A stretch of DNA of 61,548 nt, from positions 1-61,548 of the forward strand of contig DATIPS010000067.1 in assembly GCA_035471805.1 (NCBI GenBank). The letters run 5' to 3'. The notes beneath the pieces are model-generated. The model made no database searches, was not told the origin of the DNA, and saw nothing but the letters and a program-made list of their open reading frames with translations. The DNA is from Acidimicrobiia bacterium (GTDB taxonomy: Bacteria > Actinomycetota > Acidimicrobiia > Spongiisociales > JAHEDJ01). Below are positions 43,900-53,561 of this stretch, one piece after another (position 1 is the stretch's first letter; every line of letters starts with the position of its first letter). Both the position numbers and the translations under genes were made by a program.

Positions 43900-45075
43900 C
43901 TAGGCGGTACCGAGCGAATCACGCAGATGCGGGGCGAACAGCTCCGGCTCCAACAGGAACGCGTCGTGACCGCGCTCCGAATGCACCGTGATCCGCCGAA
44001 CGGGCACGCCCGCTCGCTTCAAGGCGGCCGCCAGTTCCTCTTGCTCGTCCGGGTAGAAGCACACGTCCGAGTCGATGGAGAACACCATGAACTGCTGTTC
44101 GCGACAGCGCTTGAACAACTCGTCGAAGCTGGTCTCACCCGCCTGCTCGAGAAGGTCGAAGGTTTGCCACAACTCCAAGATGTGCAGGTAGCTGTTGGCG
44201 TCGAACCGGCGGACGAGTTTCGTTCCCTGATGCCACATGTACGACTCCAGCGGATTCGTGATCTTTACGTATCCGCCGGTTTCGTTGCGATCGACGACTT
44301 CCGAACGCGCCCGCTCCTCCATCGCCTTGAGCGACACGAACGTCTTGTGGCCGATCATCCGGGCCAGTGCGAGCCCTCGCTCAGGGTGAGGGCCGCCGTA
44401 GTAGTCGCCGCCGTTGAACAAAGGGTCGTTCTCGATCGCCAGCGCTTGCTCGAAATTGTGTATCCGTTGGAGAGCCGTCACTCCCAGCCCGGCCGCGATC
44501 GGTATGACGACACCTACACGGTCGGGATACCGGGTCGCCAGGCTCAATGCCATGAGCCCACCGACAGACCCACCGATGGCGGCGTGGAGACGGTCGACTC
44601 CGAGATGATCCAAGAGGGCGACCTGACTGTCGACGACGTCCGTCAGGCTGAGGCGCGGGAAACTCGAACCATACGGTCGGCCGGTTGCCGGGTCGATCGA
44701 GGCAGGCCCCGTCGACCCATAGCAACTGCCGATGTAGTTGGCGCAGATGACTGCGAACTTCCTCGTGTCCAAGGCCCTTCCCGGTCCGATGAAACCATCC
44801 CACCAGCCGATCCGCACCTCTTCGTTCCATCGTTCGCTCACAGCAGGGAATCCTTCGTTGAACCCTGCCGCATGCTGACTGCCGGTGAGCGCGTGAAACA
44901 CCAGGACTGCGTTCGACCGGTCCTCGTTCAGATTCCCGTATACCTCGTATGCGACCGTGGCCGGCTGCAGGCGATCCCCGCCGCGCAGGGGCAATCCGTC
45001 CTCGAACGTGACGAACTGTGTTTCGACCGGGCCGACCGAAGCGGCCGACGGGTTCACGGCCAACCCCATCCGCAC
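43900..45075 (-). CDS. metX: homoserine O-acetyltransferase
   Basis: 391 residues of the alpha/beta-hydrolase MetX family. The nucleophile is S170 in HAAIGGSVGGLMAL; the other triad members are D337 (SIDSDVCFYP) and H370 (ERGHDAFLLEP). The Asn-Tyr stretch CANYIGSCYGSTGP is a family mark. It acetylates homoserine for methionine synthesis; some members use succinyl-CoA. It follows metY by 37 nt in the same direction, so it is downstream of the SAM riboswitch. GTG start. Confidence 0.94.
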   Translation of the reverse strand: MRMGLAVNPSAASVGPVETQFVTFEDGLPLRGGDRLQPATVAYEVYGNLNEDRSNAVLVFHALTGSQHAAGFNEGFPAVSERWNEEVRIGWWDGFIGPGRALDTRKFAVICANYIGSCYGSTGPASIDPATGRPYGSSFPRLSLTDVVDSQVALLDHLGVDRLHAAIGGSVGGLMALSLATRYPDRVGVVIPIAAGLGVTALQRIHNFEQALAIENDPLFNGGDYYGGPHPERGLALARMIGHKTFVSLKAMEERARSEVVDRNETGGYVKITNPLESYMWHQGTKLVRRFDANSYLHILELWQTFDLLEQAGETSFDELFKRCREQQFMVFSIDSDVCFYPDEQEELAAALKRAGVPVRRITVHSERGHDAFLLEPELFAPHLRDSLGTA

Positions 45076-45112
45076 GCCGCACCGGTCGCGGTACGCACGG
45101 TGTCGTCCCCCA

Positions 45113-46490
<1,378 letters not shown>

Positions 46491-46512
46491 CACGACGATC
46501 GTCGGCCTGTCC

Positions 46513-46609
46513 TCATCTTTCCCGCTGTTACGGGCAGGATTTGGCACCGTTCTCTCCGAGATGGTTGCCAAGGCTTCGCAGGGCCTGTTCCCTCCACCTT
46601 TCTGGATGA
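46513..46609 (-). promoter_or_regulatory. SAM-I (S-box) riboswitch
   Basis: On the minus strand the aptamer has the S-box core in order: GGTGGAGGGA, GGCCCTGCGAAGCC, GGCAACC, GGTGCCAAATCC, then CCGTAACAGCGGG and AAAGATGAGG. P1 pairs TCATC with GATGA at its two ends. It lies in the metY leader and will reduce expression of metY and metX when SAM is high. Clear match to the SAM-I class by conserved sequence. Confidence 0.93.
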
Positions 46610-46664
46610 TTTCCTGTGAGTTCGTCGTTCGTCTCGGTCGCTACCTCCGTTGGAGAGTGAACCA

Positions 46665-46693
46665 GTTGTACGGGAGGTTCCAGGCGTTGTCAA
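46665..46693 (-). promoter_or_regulatory. sigma70-like promoter for metY/metX
   Basis: TTGACA as -35 and TACAAC as -10 with exactly 17 nt between. It lies about 55 nt upstream of the SAM aptamer and points leftward into it. This is the best consensus promoter seen in the window. Confidence 0.75.
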
Positions 46694-46738
46694 GAGGTTT
46701 CCGATTGATTCGGCGTACAGACGAGTAGCGTCACACCC

Positions 46739-46966
46739 ATGGACCCAAACGAACCGGTCGAAGCCGGTACATTCTTCAGCCGGTTCGACGCAGATGTCGC
46801 CCGCGCTCATCTGGAGTCCGTGGGGATCAGAGCCTTCGTCCAGGCCGACGACGCCGGGGCAACCTATGTCGGGCTCGAATTGGCCAGGGCTCGACTGTTC
46901 GTCCGTTCGGCCGACCTTGCAGACGCACAAGAGGAGCTGGGGCTGGAAGACCTCGAGAGAACCTGA
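46739..46966 (+). CDS. DUF2007-type small protein
   Basis: 75 residues. VEAGTFFSRFDADVARAHLESVGIRAFVQAD is the DUF2007 opening, and VGLELARARLFVRSADLADAQEEL its second half, together an alpha-beta signal-transducing-protein-like fold. Function unknown. It is divergent from metY, sharing about 45 nt of upstream DNA with that promoter. No Shine-Dalgarno of note is seen. Confidence 0.8.
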   Translation: MDPNEPVEAGTFFSRFDADVARAHLESVGIRAFVQADDAGATYVGLELARARLFVRSADLADAQEELGLEDLERT

Positions 46967-47023
46967 GCCCGCCGCCCGGTCTTCGGACGGTAACGTGTCC
47001 AGCACCGACGGAGAGGCTTCACA

Positions 47024-48274
47024 GTGCGACTCGACCCCACGGCTATTCGTTCCAGGTTCCCGGCCCTGGACCGGAAGCAAGGCGGCAGGCCCGTCGTCTG
47101 GGCAGACGGTCCCGGCGGGACACAGGTTCCCTCCCCCGTTATCGAAGCGATGAGCGAAGTACTCAGCCGGGGCGCCAGCAATCACGGTGGTTTCTTCTCG
47201 GCAAGCGCCGAATCAGATGAAGTCCACGAGGAGGCGCGCCGGGCAGTGGCCGACCTGTTCGGCTCCTCCCCCGGTGAGATCGTCTTCGGCCAGAACATGA
47301 CGAGCCTGACGTTTGCTCTGAGCAGGGCAATCGGGCGAACCTGGTCGGAGGGCGACGAAGTGGTCCTGACCCGGCTCGACCACGATGCGAACGTAACACC
47401 CTGGATGCTGGCCGCCCGCGATGCAGGTGCGACGGTACGCTTCGCCGACATCGACACCGAGACCGCCACGCTCGACCTGGATTCCCTCGAAGCGGCGGTC
47501 GGGTCCAACACGCGCCTCGTCGCGGTGCCCGCCGCGTCGAATGCGGTAGGCAGCCTCGTAGACGTTTCGAAGGTGGTTGAGATAGCACACTCGGCCGGAG
47601 CCCTCGCCTTCGTCGATGCCGTCCACTACGCGCCGCACGGGCCGATCGACGTCCGGGCATTCGATTGCGATTTCCTCGTGGCATCCGCCTACAAGTTCTT
47701 CGGACCCCACACCGGTGCCCTGTACGGGAAACACGACCACCTCGAACGGTTCGAGGCGTATCGCCTGAGACCCGCCCCGGCGGAGGCGCCGGGCAAGTGG
47801 GAAACCGGCACCCAGAGCTTTGAATCCCTGGCGGGCGTGACCGCCGCGGTCGACTATCTGGCTTGGGTGGGTGCCTCGCTGACGCCCGGCCCGCGCTCCA
47901 CGGGTTCCCGCCGGGCAGACCTGGTCGCGGCGATGGCGGCGACGAGACAGTACGAGCAGATGCTCTCCAGGCGGTTCCTCGACGGCGTTTCGCGAATCCC
48001 CTCGGTTCGCGTATACGGAATCACCGACGGCGACCCGCTTGCCCGAACGCCGACCTTCGGGATCTCCGTCGCCGGAGTTCACCCGGATCAGGTCGCAGCG
48101 GCCTTTGGAGCAGAGGGCATCTTCGTGTGGAGTGGCAACTACTACGCGGTTGAACCGATCGCCGCGCTCGGGGTCGCCGACGACGGCGGGCTCGTTCGAA
48201 TCGGCTTCGTCCACTACAACCTCGCCGAGGAGGTCGACCGCGTTGTCGAAACCCTCGCACGCATCGCAAGCTGA
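47024..48274 (+). CDS. cysteine-desulfurase-like PLP enzyme without the catalytic Cys
   Basis: 416 residues of the class-V aminotransferase subfamily close to TIGR01976 (VC1184-like). PLP lysine K224 in VASAYKFFGPHTG and the Asp in AFVDAVHYAPHG are present. SufS/IscS enzymes carry a Cys in a C-terminal loop; here the loop reads FVWSGNYYAVEPIAAL without one. It is therefore unlikely to make persulfide. GTG start. It follows the DUF2007 gene by 57 nt in the same direction. Confidence 0.87.
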   Translation: MRLDPTAIRSRFPALDRKQGGRPVVWADGPGGTQVPSPVIEAMSEVLSRGASNHGGFFSASAESDEVHEEARRAVADLFGSSPGEIVFGQNMTSLTFALSRAIGRTWSEGDEVVLTRLDHDANVTPWMLAARDAGATVRFADIDTETATLDLDSLEAAVGSNTRLVAVPAASNAVGSLVDVSKVVEIAHSAGALAFVDAVHYAPHGPIDVRAFDCDFLVASAYKFFGPHTGALYGKHDHLERFEAYRLRPAPAEAPGKWETGTQSFESLAGVTAAVDYLAWVGASLTPGPRSTGSRRADLVAAMAATRQYEQMLSRRFLDGVSRIPSVRVYGITDGDPLARTPTFGISVAGVHPDQVAAAFGAEGIFVWSGNYYAVEPIAALGVADDGGLVRIGFVHYNLAEEVDRVVETLARIAS

Positions 48275-48319
48275 CAGAAACCTCTGTCGTTGGGCAGGGA
48301 TCCGGCCGATAGCAGAGGG

Positions 48320-48607
48320 ATGCAACGACGACTCATAGCCGGGGCCATCCTCGCCGTGGTGGCCACCACCGGCTGCGCCCGGACATTCGATCCAGACCTC
48401 ATGGTGTCGCTCGAGGCCCGCTGGATGTGTGATGTTCAACGTTCGACCTACGACGAACTTTCGGACATCAACGACACGTTCGACGAGCGCCTCGCCGGAA
48501 ACGGGCTGACGGCAGATACCTACCGGAACTTCAAGGACGCCCTCGCCGACGACATCGAGCTGCGCAATCGTGTGCTCGCCGAATACAGGACGTATTGCGA
48601 AGAATGA
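48320..48607 (+). CDS. small lipoprotein of unknown function
   Basis: 95 residues with a lipoprotein signal (MQRRLIAGAILAVVATTGCA, lipobox VATTGC). The mature part is short, charged and helical (FDPDLMVSLEARWMCDVQRS). It overlaps the next gene by ATGA (48604-48607), so the two are coupled. No family recognised. Confidence 0.72.
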   Translation: MQRRLIAGAILAVVATTGCARTFDPDLMVSLEARWMCDVQRSTYDELSDINDTFDERLAGNGLTADTYRNFKDALADDIELRNRVLAEYRTYCEE

Positions 48608-49428
48608 ACCAAATCGAAATCCTCACCCGTGCAGATGACAGCACCGGAAAGACCCGCATTGTTCTCGTGTTGGTCCTCGCCCTGGTCGTTGTCACGGCCA
48701 CTCCAGCTCTCGCGGCCGGAAAAACGACCAAGATCGAGGCCCAGACCAAGCAGACGGCGGCGGTGACCGCCGGCGACAGCACCTGGATCGCCATCGACTG
48801 GCTGGCGAAGGACGGTGATGCTGAGAACTTCGAGGTGACCGTGGAGAGGATCGACGACGGCGTGGCGTTCTCCTACCCAGACAATCCCGACTACACAGGC
48901 GACTACACCTCGCTCTGGGGCGACAGTCTCCTCAGCGAGAACGAGATCGACTTCACGGCCATCAAGGTTTCCGTCCCGTACGACGCCCGGAGCCACCTCA
49001 ACATGCAAGTTGTGGCGACCTACGAGTCGAACGGATCTATCCAGAAGAAGAGAGTCGAGATTCTCATCCCGATCGTGACCCACACCGGCGAGGACCTGCA
49101 CCAGGTCACCTCCGATGTGAGCGTGGAACGAGGCGGCGGCACCTGGGTTCAGCTGTATTACACGGGAGCAGCTCCGCTACTCGAAGGGTTCGACGTCACC
49201 GTCACCGATCCGGGAGACCTCACAGTGACCTACCCGGCCGATGGAACATCAACGAGCCTCAGGCACGATGACACCCTGGAGGACGGCGAGACCGACTACG
49301 TTGCTTTCAGGATCGTCACCGGTGAGCAAGACCCTGGAACGCTTACTCTGCGAGTCGAAGCAACATACATGAAGGGTGGGACGGCGTTCTCGCTACCCGG
49401 CGAAGTGGTGGTGACCGTCGGGCCCTAG
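48604..49428 (+). CDS. secreted protein with two related beta-rich repeats
   Basis: 274 residues. A membrane/signal segment (TRIVLVLVLALVVVTATPALAA) near residues 17-38 precedes two similar domains of about 110 residues. Each has a start like TAGDSTWIAIDW or ERGGGTWVQLYY and later GDYTSLWGDSLLSENEIDF or TSTSLRHDDTLEDGETDY, with a conserved ending VVATYES or VEATYMK. Likely an Ig-like or CARDB-like extracellular protein. Coupled to the upstream lipoprotein gene. Function unknown. Confidence 0.75.
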   Translation: MNQIEILTRADDSTGKTRIVLVLVLALVVVTATPALAAGKTTKIEAQTKQTAAVTAGDSTWIAIDWLAKDGDAENFEVTVERIDDGVAFSYPDNPDYTGDYTSLWGDSLLSENEIDFTAIKVSVPYDARSHLNMQVVATYESNGSIQKKRVEILIPIVTHTGEDLHQVTSDVSVERGGGTWVQLYYTGAAPLLEGFDVTVTDPGDLTVTYPADGTSTSLRHDDTLEDGETDYVAFRIVTGEQDPGTLTLRVEATYMKGGTAFSLPGEVVVTVGP

Positions 49429-49455
49429 TGGCTCGTGCGTGCTTGAATCGCCGCT

Positions 49456-50205
49456 ATGGAGCGGTTGCCCATCGGAAGTCAGATCACCTTCCTGACCGTG
49501 GCCGACCTCGAGTCCAGCAGTCGGTTCTACGGCCGGCTCCTCGGCCTGGACCTGGTGCTCGACCAAGGTCCGTGTCGAATCTATCGGATGACCGGATCTT
49601 CCTTCCTGGGGATCTGCACACATCGCGAGGACGTTCAACCGGCGGGCGTGATCATCACCATCGTCACCGATCATGTGGACGACTGGTTCGCCCGGTTGTC
49701 GGCGGCAGGCGCCCGGTTCGAGACGCCTCCGGCCGTCAACGAGCGGTTCAACATCTATCACGTGTTTCTCCGCGATCCGGACGGGCACCTGGTGGAGATC
49801 CAGCAGTTCCTGGATCCGGGCTGGGCAGGCAGCCGGACTGCCGACGACCTTCTGACCGAGGCGCGCAGCACGATCCGGCGGTGGCTTCCCGCCGACGCCC
49901 ATCGGGCTCAACAGCACGGTGCGCTCGTCATCGATGTGCGGGATTCCGACGACATCGAACGGGAGGGTTCCATCCCCGGCGCAGTCGCCATCCCGCTCTC
50001 CGTCCTCGAGTGGCGCGTGGACCCGATGTCGTCGTTCCGGCTGGACGAGGTGGCCGACTTCGACGGGCCGCTGATCCTGGTGTGCAACGACGGCTTCTCG
50101 TCGAGTCTGGCAGCGGCCAGGCTGCGCGAACTCGGTCGCACTGAGGTCGGAGACCTGGTCGACGGGTTCCGAGCCTGGAAGCTAGACGGACTCCCGGTCG
50201 TCTGA
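49456..50205 (+). CDS. fusion of a VOC domain and a rhodanese domain
   Basis: 249 residues. The first 125 form a VOC domain (ITFLTVADLESSSRFYGRLLG, then FLRDPDGHLVEIQQF). The rest is a rhodanese domain: GALVIDVRDSDDIEREGSIPGAVAIPL followed by the loop LVCNDGFSSSLAAARL with the catalytic Cys. The C-x-x-G-x-S loop suggests a functional sulfurtransferase. A single chain would link a metal-dependent VOC activity to sulfur transfer, for example on a thiol-conjugated substrate; this is inference. It ends 17 bases before the R4 repeat. Confidence 0.87.
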   Translation: MERLPIGSQITFLTVADLESSSRFYGRLLGLDLVLDQGPCRIYRMTGSSFLGICTHREDVQPAGVIITIVTDHVDDWFARLSAAGARFETPPAVNERFNIYHVFLRDPDGHLVEIQQFLDPGWAGSRTADDLLTEARSTIRRWLPADAHRAQQHGALVIDVRDSDDIEREGSIPGAVAIPLSVLEWRVDPMSSFRLDEVADFDGPLILVCNDGFSSSLAAARLRELGRTEVGDLVDGFRAWKLDGLPVV

Positions 50206-50222
50206 CCGACCGTCGTTCGCGG

Positions 50223-50273
50223 TTTTCTCAGCAATACTGTTGCTCCCCACGCGCCTCAACATTGCTGAGAAAA
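50223..50273. repeat. palindromic repeat family 1, copy R4 (pair with R5)
   Basis: 51-nt element opening TTTTCTCAGCAATACTG and closing CATTGCTGAGAAAA. Its loop reads CCCCACGCGC, the complement of the R1-R3 loop, so it is inverted relative to those copies. It sits between converging genes. Confidence 0.95.
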
Positions 50274-50283
50274 CCCGGGGAGG

Positions 50284-50332
50284 ATTCTCGGCAATACTGA
50301 TGCTCCCCACGCGCCCCAGCATTGCTGAGAAA
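50284..50332. repeat. palindromic repeat family 1, copy R5 (pair with R4)
   Basis: Same orientation as R4, beginning ATTCTCGGCAATACTG and ending GCATTGCTGAGAAA, with loop CCCCACGCGC. A 10-nt spacer separates it from R4. It ends 6 bases before the stop of the leftward MBL-fold gene. Confidence 0.95.
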
Positions 50333-50337
50333 GGGCC

Positions 50338-50874
50338 CTAAACCTCGAAGGGCTCCCCGTGGCCCGGCACGATCAGATCGGCCAGCGCTCTCAGCCTCTC
50401 ACGATTCGGCCCGAGCAGTTCGGGATTCGTGGCACGCGGGTCTCCCTCGACGTCGCCGTTCCACCACAGATGGGTGCAGGCAACCACACCGGCGGGGGTC
50501 GTGATCAGCGTCGAAATGTCCTGCGGAGTGTGGCCGGGCGTCTCGACCAAACGGACGCCCGGAGAAACCTGGAACCCCTCCGCCGGTCGATCAGTCCACA
50601 CGTCATCCTGATAGATGGCCCAATGGTCGTGGAACCTGGCGTTGGCGAAGAGCGCCGCGTTCAACGTGTGGTCCGGATGGTGATGCGAGAAAACCACATC
50701 GGTGACCGAATCGGGGTCGACCCCCAGCGCTCGCAGAGGATCCAGAATCACGGCGCGGTTCGGGACCATCCCGGGATCGATGACGATCCGGTGGTCGCCG
50801 TCCGCCACGAAGCTCACGCTGGAAGCCACACCGGGCGACACGTACCCTGCAAACAGCAACTCGAACCTCGCCAT
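50338..50874 (-). CDS. small MBL-fold metallohydrolase
   Basis: 178 residues with motif SHHHPDHTLNAA and further ligand regions TPGHTPQDIS, THLWW and PGHGEPF. The size and the HHHPDH motif resemble MBLAC1-like and glyoxalase-II-like minimal members. The ATG at 50874 has a strong GGAGGTG ribosome site. It converges on the VOC-rhodanese gene across R4/R5 and is divergent from a small membrane protein gene. Confidence 0.85.
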   Translation of the reverse strand: MARFELLFAGYVSPGVASSVSFVADGDHRIVIDPGMVPNRAVILDPLRALGVDPDSVTDVVFSHHHPDHTLNAALFANARFHDHWAIYQDDVWTDRPAEGFQVSPGVRLVETPGHTPQDISTLITTPAGVVACTHLWWNGDVEGDPRATNPELLGPNRERLRALADLIVPGHGEPFEV

Positions 50875-50915
50875 CTTCACCTCCTGCTTAGGATGCAAGC
50901 AGCCACCCGGGAACC

Positions 50916-51125
50916 TTGCACGTGGGAAGAGGAACATTCGCAATCATCATCGGCCTGATCGTCGCCGCCGTCGCCGGTTCGTTCATCGGCGGACGCCTCA
51001 GCGCGCAGGAGATTCTCGCCGTCCTCGCCCTGTTCATGCTCTGGGCATTCGGAGTGAGCCTCTTCCGGGGTTTCGTCAGACTGAGGAGACGCATGAAGCC
51101 GACCCGCCGCCGACCGGGTGAGTAG
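50916..51125 (+). CDS. small two-helix membrane protein
   Basis: Up to 69 residues with two membrane helices (FAIIIGLIVAAVAGSFIGG and EILAVLALFMLWAFGVSLF) and a basic tail (LRRRMKPTRRRPGE). The start is a weak point: TTG at 50916 or GTG at 50922, with no strong ribosome site. No family recognised. It is divergent from the MBL-fold gene. Confidence 0.5.
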   Translation: MHVGRGTFAIIIGLIVAAVAGSFIGGRLSAQEILAVLALFMLWAFGVSLFRGFVRLRRRMKPTRRRPGE

Positions 51126-51305
51126 GAACGGGGAAGTAGAAACGAGGAGTTGTTCGTCGTCGTACTCCTTCTCCTCGGCGTCCTCGGCGGGTTCGGGTAC
51201 GGTCTCCTCGTACAACCGTTCCAGGGAACGACGAGAAGCCTGATTCGAGATTCAGAACGCTTCCGGAATGGTGAGCCGGCCTTCCCCGGCGCCGGCGCGA
51301 GGCTC

Positions 51306-52829
51306 TCAGCCGACCACAACGGTTCGAGTGTGGTGTCCCGTTGCGCCGTTCGGTGCCGGAGCTGCCGGTTCTGCAGTTTGCGTTTCACCGCCGGCGTCCG
51401 TGGCCCGGACTCTGATGTCGTGGGTGCCGGAGGTGGCCTCCCAGTCGAGGGCCCACTGCCGCCACGAGTCCTGTGAGAGCTCAACCGACAGCTCGGCCTC
51501 CACCCACGGGCCGTCGTCGATCTGCACTTCAACCTTGGCGATACCACGGTTCGGCGCCCAGGCGACGCCCGCGACCGGCACCGTACCCGGATCGAGCCGT
51601 TCGCCCTGACGAGGGACGTCGATACGTGACTGCGTCTTGACCGGTGCCTCCTTCGACCAACCGCGCGGAATCCAGAAGGCATCGAAGGCATCCCACGTGG
51701 TGAGCTCGATCTCCGACAGCCATTTCGTCGCCGACACGTATCCGTAGAGACCGGCCACGACCAACCGTGCCGGGAAGCCGTGATCGAACGGAAGTGGCTC
51801 ACCGTTCATGGCGATCGCGACCATGGCTTCCCGCCCGTCGAATACAGCTTCGGTCGGGAAACCAACGGTGAAGTCGTCGACGGATCGGCCGACGACCTGT
51901 GTTGCCCCCTCCTGAACTCCAACCCGATCGAGGAGGTCGCGCAGCGGTATGCCTTGCCACCTGGCATGGCCGACCAGGTCGCCGCCGACACGGTTCGACA
52001 CACACGACAAGGTGACGAATCGTTCGACCATCGGCAGGTCGAGCAGATCGTCGAAGGTCAGCTCGATCGGCCGATCGACCATTCCGCTGATCTTGAGTGT
52101 CCAGGTATCGAGGTCAACCCGCGGCACAGAGATGGCGGTGTCGATCCGGTAGAAGTCCTCGTTGGGCGTGATCAGTTCGGAGATCCCGTCGACGATCAGA
52201 TCATCGCCCGGGGCAGGACCGGGCTGAGAGTCGACCGCGCCCGGCAAGACGACGTCCTCACGGCCGGCCACGAAGTTGCGCACTCGACCTGCCAGGATCC
52301 GACCGGTAGTTGCCGTCAGGGCAGCGAAAGCTGCAACTCCTGCAAAGGCGACGAGGAAGCGCCGCTTGTCGACGTCCTGTTCGGCTACTTCGACGTGGCC
52401 GATCAGGAAGCGGAGCGCAACGAGACCGAGTGCCACCGCCCCCCAAACCACGACGATTCCCGATGCCCCCGGTGTGAGTGGATCTACCACGGCTGCGATA
52501 GTCCCAACTGCTCCGGCGAGCACGAACCCGAAGAATGCAACAGCGAAGCTGCGCACGGCGAGCCGCCCGAGCCAGGCTCCGATGATCAGCCCGGTGATCA
52601 CGATACCGGCGATCAATACCGGCTTGTCGTAGAAGCCGAATACTCGAATGCCGAATCGAACGACCTGCTCGGGGGCCAGGTCGATTATCAGATTGCCCAC
52701 GGCGACAACCACTGAGACGCCGGTCGAGAAAAGGCCGGCCAACAGTTCGGCGACCCCGAACGCGGCCGCAACTGCAATAACACCGGCTGCGGCCGGGCGG
52801 CGATTACCGGTGGGTGCTTCAGAGATCAT
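51306..52829 (-). CDS. membrane molybdopterin-dependent oxidoreductase (sulfite-oxidase fold)
   Basis: 507 residues. Four to six membrane helices fill about 1-180; then a sulfite-oxidase-type Moco domain with the Mo-ligand C276 in LSCVSNRVGGDL and a C-terminal Ig-like dimerisation domain (about 400-500). The mid-part LKISGMVDRPIELTFDDLLDLP is characteristic. The fused membrane N-terminus places the Moco domain outside the cytoplasm. Its substrate is not known; related proteins act on sulfoxides or in methionine repair. Start at the ATG at 52829; the ribosome site is not strong. Confidence 0.87.
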   Translation of the reverse strand: MISEAPTGNRRPAAAGVIAVAAAFGVAELLAGLFSTGVSVVVAVGNLIIDLAPEQVVRFGIRVFGFYDKPVLIAGIVITGLIIGAWLGRLAVRSFAVAFFGFVLAGAVGTIAAVVDPLTPGASGIVVVWGAVALGLVALRFLIGHVEVAEQDVDKRRFLVAFAGVAAFAALTATTGRILAGRVRNFVAGREDVVLPGAVDSQPGPAPGDDLIVDGISELITPNEDFYRIDTAISVPRVDLDTWTLKISGMVDRPIELTFDDLLDLPMVERFVTLSCVSNRVGGDLVGHARWQGIPLRDLLDRVGVQEGATQVVGRSVDDFTVGFPTEAVFDGREAMVAIAMNGEPLPFDHGFPARLVVAGLYGYVSATKWLSEIELTTWDAFDAFWIPRGWSKEAPVKTQSRIDVPRQGERLDPGTVPVAGVAWAPNRGIAKVEVQIDDGPWVEAELSVELSQDSWRQWALDWEATSGTHDIRVRATDAGGETQTAEPAAPAPNGATGHHTRTVVVG

Positions 52830-52968
52830 GGCAGGCACGATAGGGCGGGGTTTCGAGCTACTACCAGTCAACCGACACATGTTTCGCCGGAGTTAACCGA
52901 AACCCCCTCCCATTCGGCCCTGGGCGTAGCTCTTGTTTCGTGCCAGTCTGGGTGGAGAAGGAGTCATC

Positions 52969-53544
52969 ATGGATGTCGCAACCGTCGCAACGCCGAGAAA
53001 CTGGTTCAAGCTACTGAACCGGTGGATGATCATTCCCATGTGGCGTCTGGGTTTGGGAGGGTTCCTCAACATCTGGCCGGCCGTCGGCGGCCGGATGCTC
53101 GTGCTCGTCCACACCGGCCGAAAGTCCGGCCGGCGTAGGCTCACACCCCTCAACTACGCCCCTTCTCCGCCTTCGAGCGTGTTCGTGCTGGCCGGGTCCG
53201 GCGCCGGAACCGATTGGTACCAGAACGCCCTTGCCAATACTGCAGTGGAAGTCTGGCTGCCGGATGGTCGCTGGCTGGCCGAGGCCGTCGATGTGTCGGA
53301 CCACCCTCTTCGACCGGCCATCCTTCGAGATGTCTTGATAGGCAGCGGGTTTGCAGCCCCCCTCGCCGGGGTAGACCCCCGCCGGTTGTCGGATCACGAG
53401 TTGGAAGAGAAGACCGCCGGTTATCGACTGTTGGAACTCCAGCACCGGGCCGACGCCACCGGTACCCATGGTCCGGGAGATCTTTCATGGATCTGGGTCG
53501 CCGCCGGCGCTCTCTGGGTGATCGACCGGGCCCGGCGCAGGTAA
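52969..53544 (+). CDS. deazaflavin (F420)-dependent nitroreductase-family protein
   Basis: 191 residues of the DUF385/DDN type, a split-beta-barrel F420-binding family found mainly in actinobacteria. Evidence: LVLVHTGRKSGRRRLTPLNY, AGSGAGTDWYQNALAN (with the DWY motif) and the N-terminal tryptophan-rich helix. AAGGAG 6 nt before the ATG supports the start. F420-dependent reductase on an unknown substrate. Confidence 0.87.
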   Translation: MDVATVATPRNWFKLLNRWMIIPMWRLGLGGFLNIWPAVGGRMLVLVHTGRKSGRRRLTPLNYAPSPPSSVFVLAGSGAGTDWYQNALANTAVEVWLPDGRWLAEAVDVSDHPLRPAILRDVLIGSGFAAPLAGVDPRRLSDHELEEKTAGYRLLELQHRADATGTHGPGDLSWIWVAAGALWVIDRARRR

Positions 53545-53561
53545 CCGGTTACGATCGGAGC

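Noticed and set aside
51150-51476. TTG-initiated frame with a hydrophobic start (FVVVLLLLGVLGG)
   Set aside because: More than half of it runs into the convergent oxidoreductase gene. The hydrophobic start may be chance. The 180-nt gap is left without a gene.
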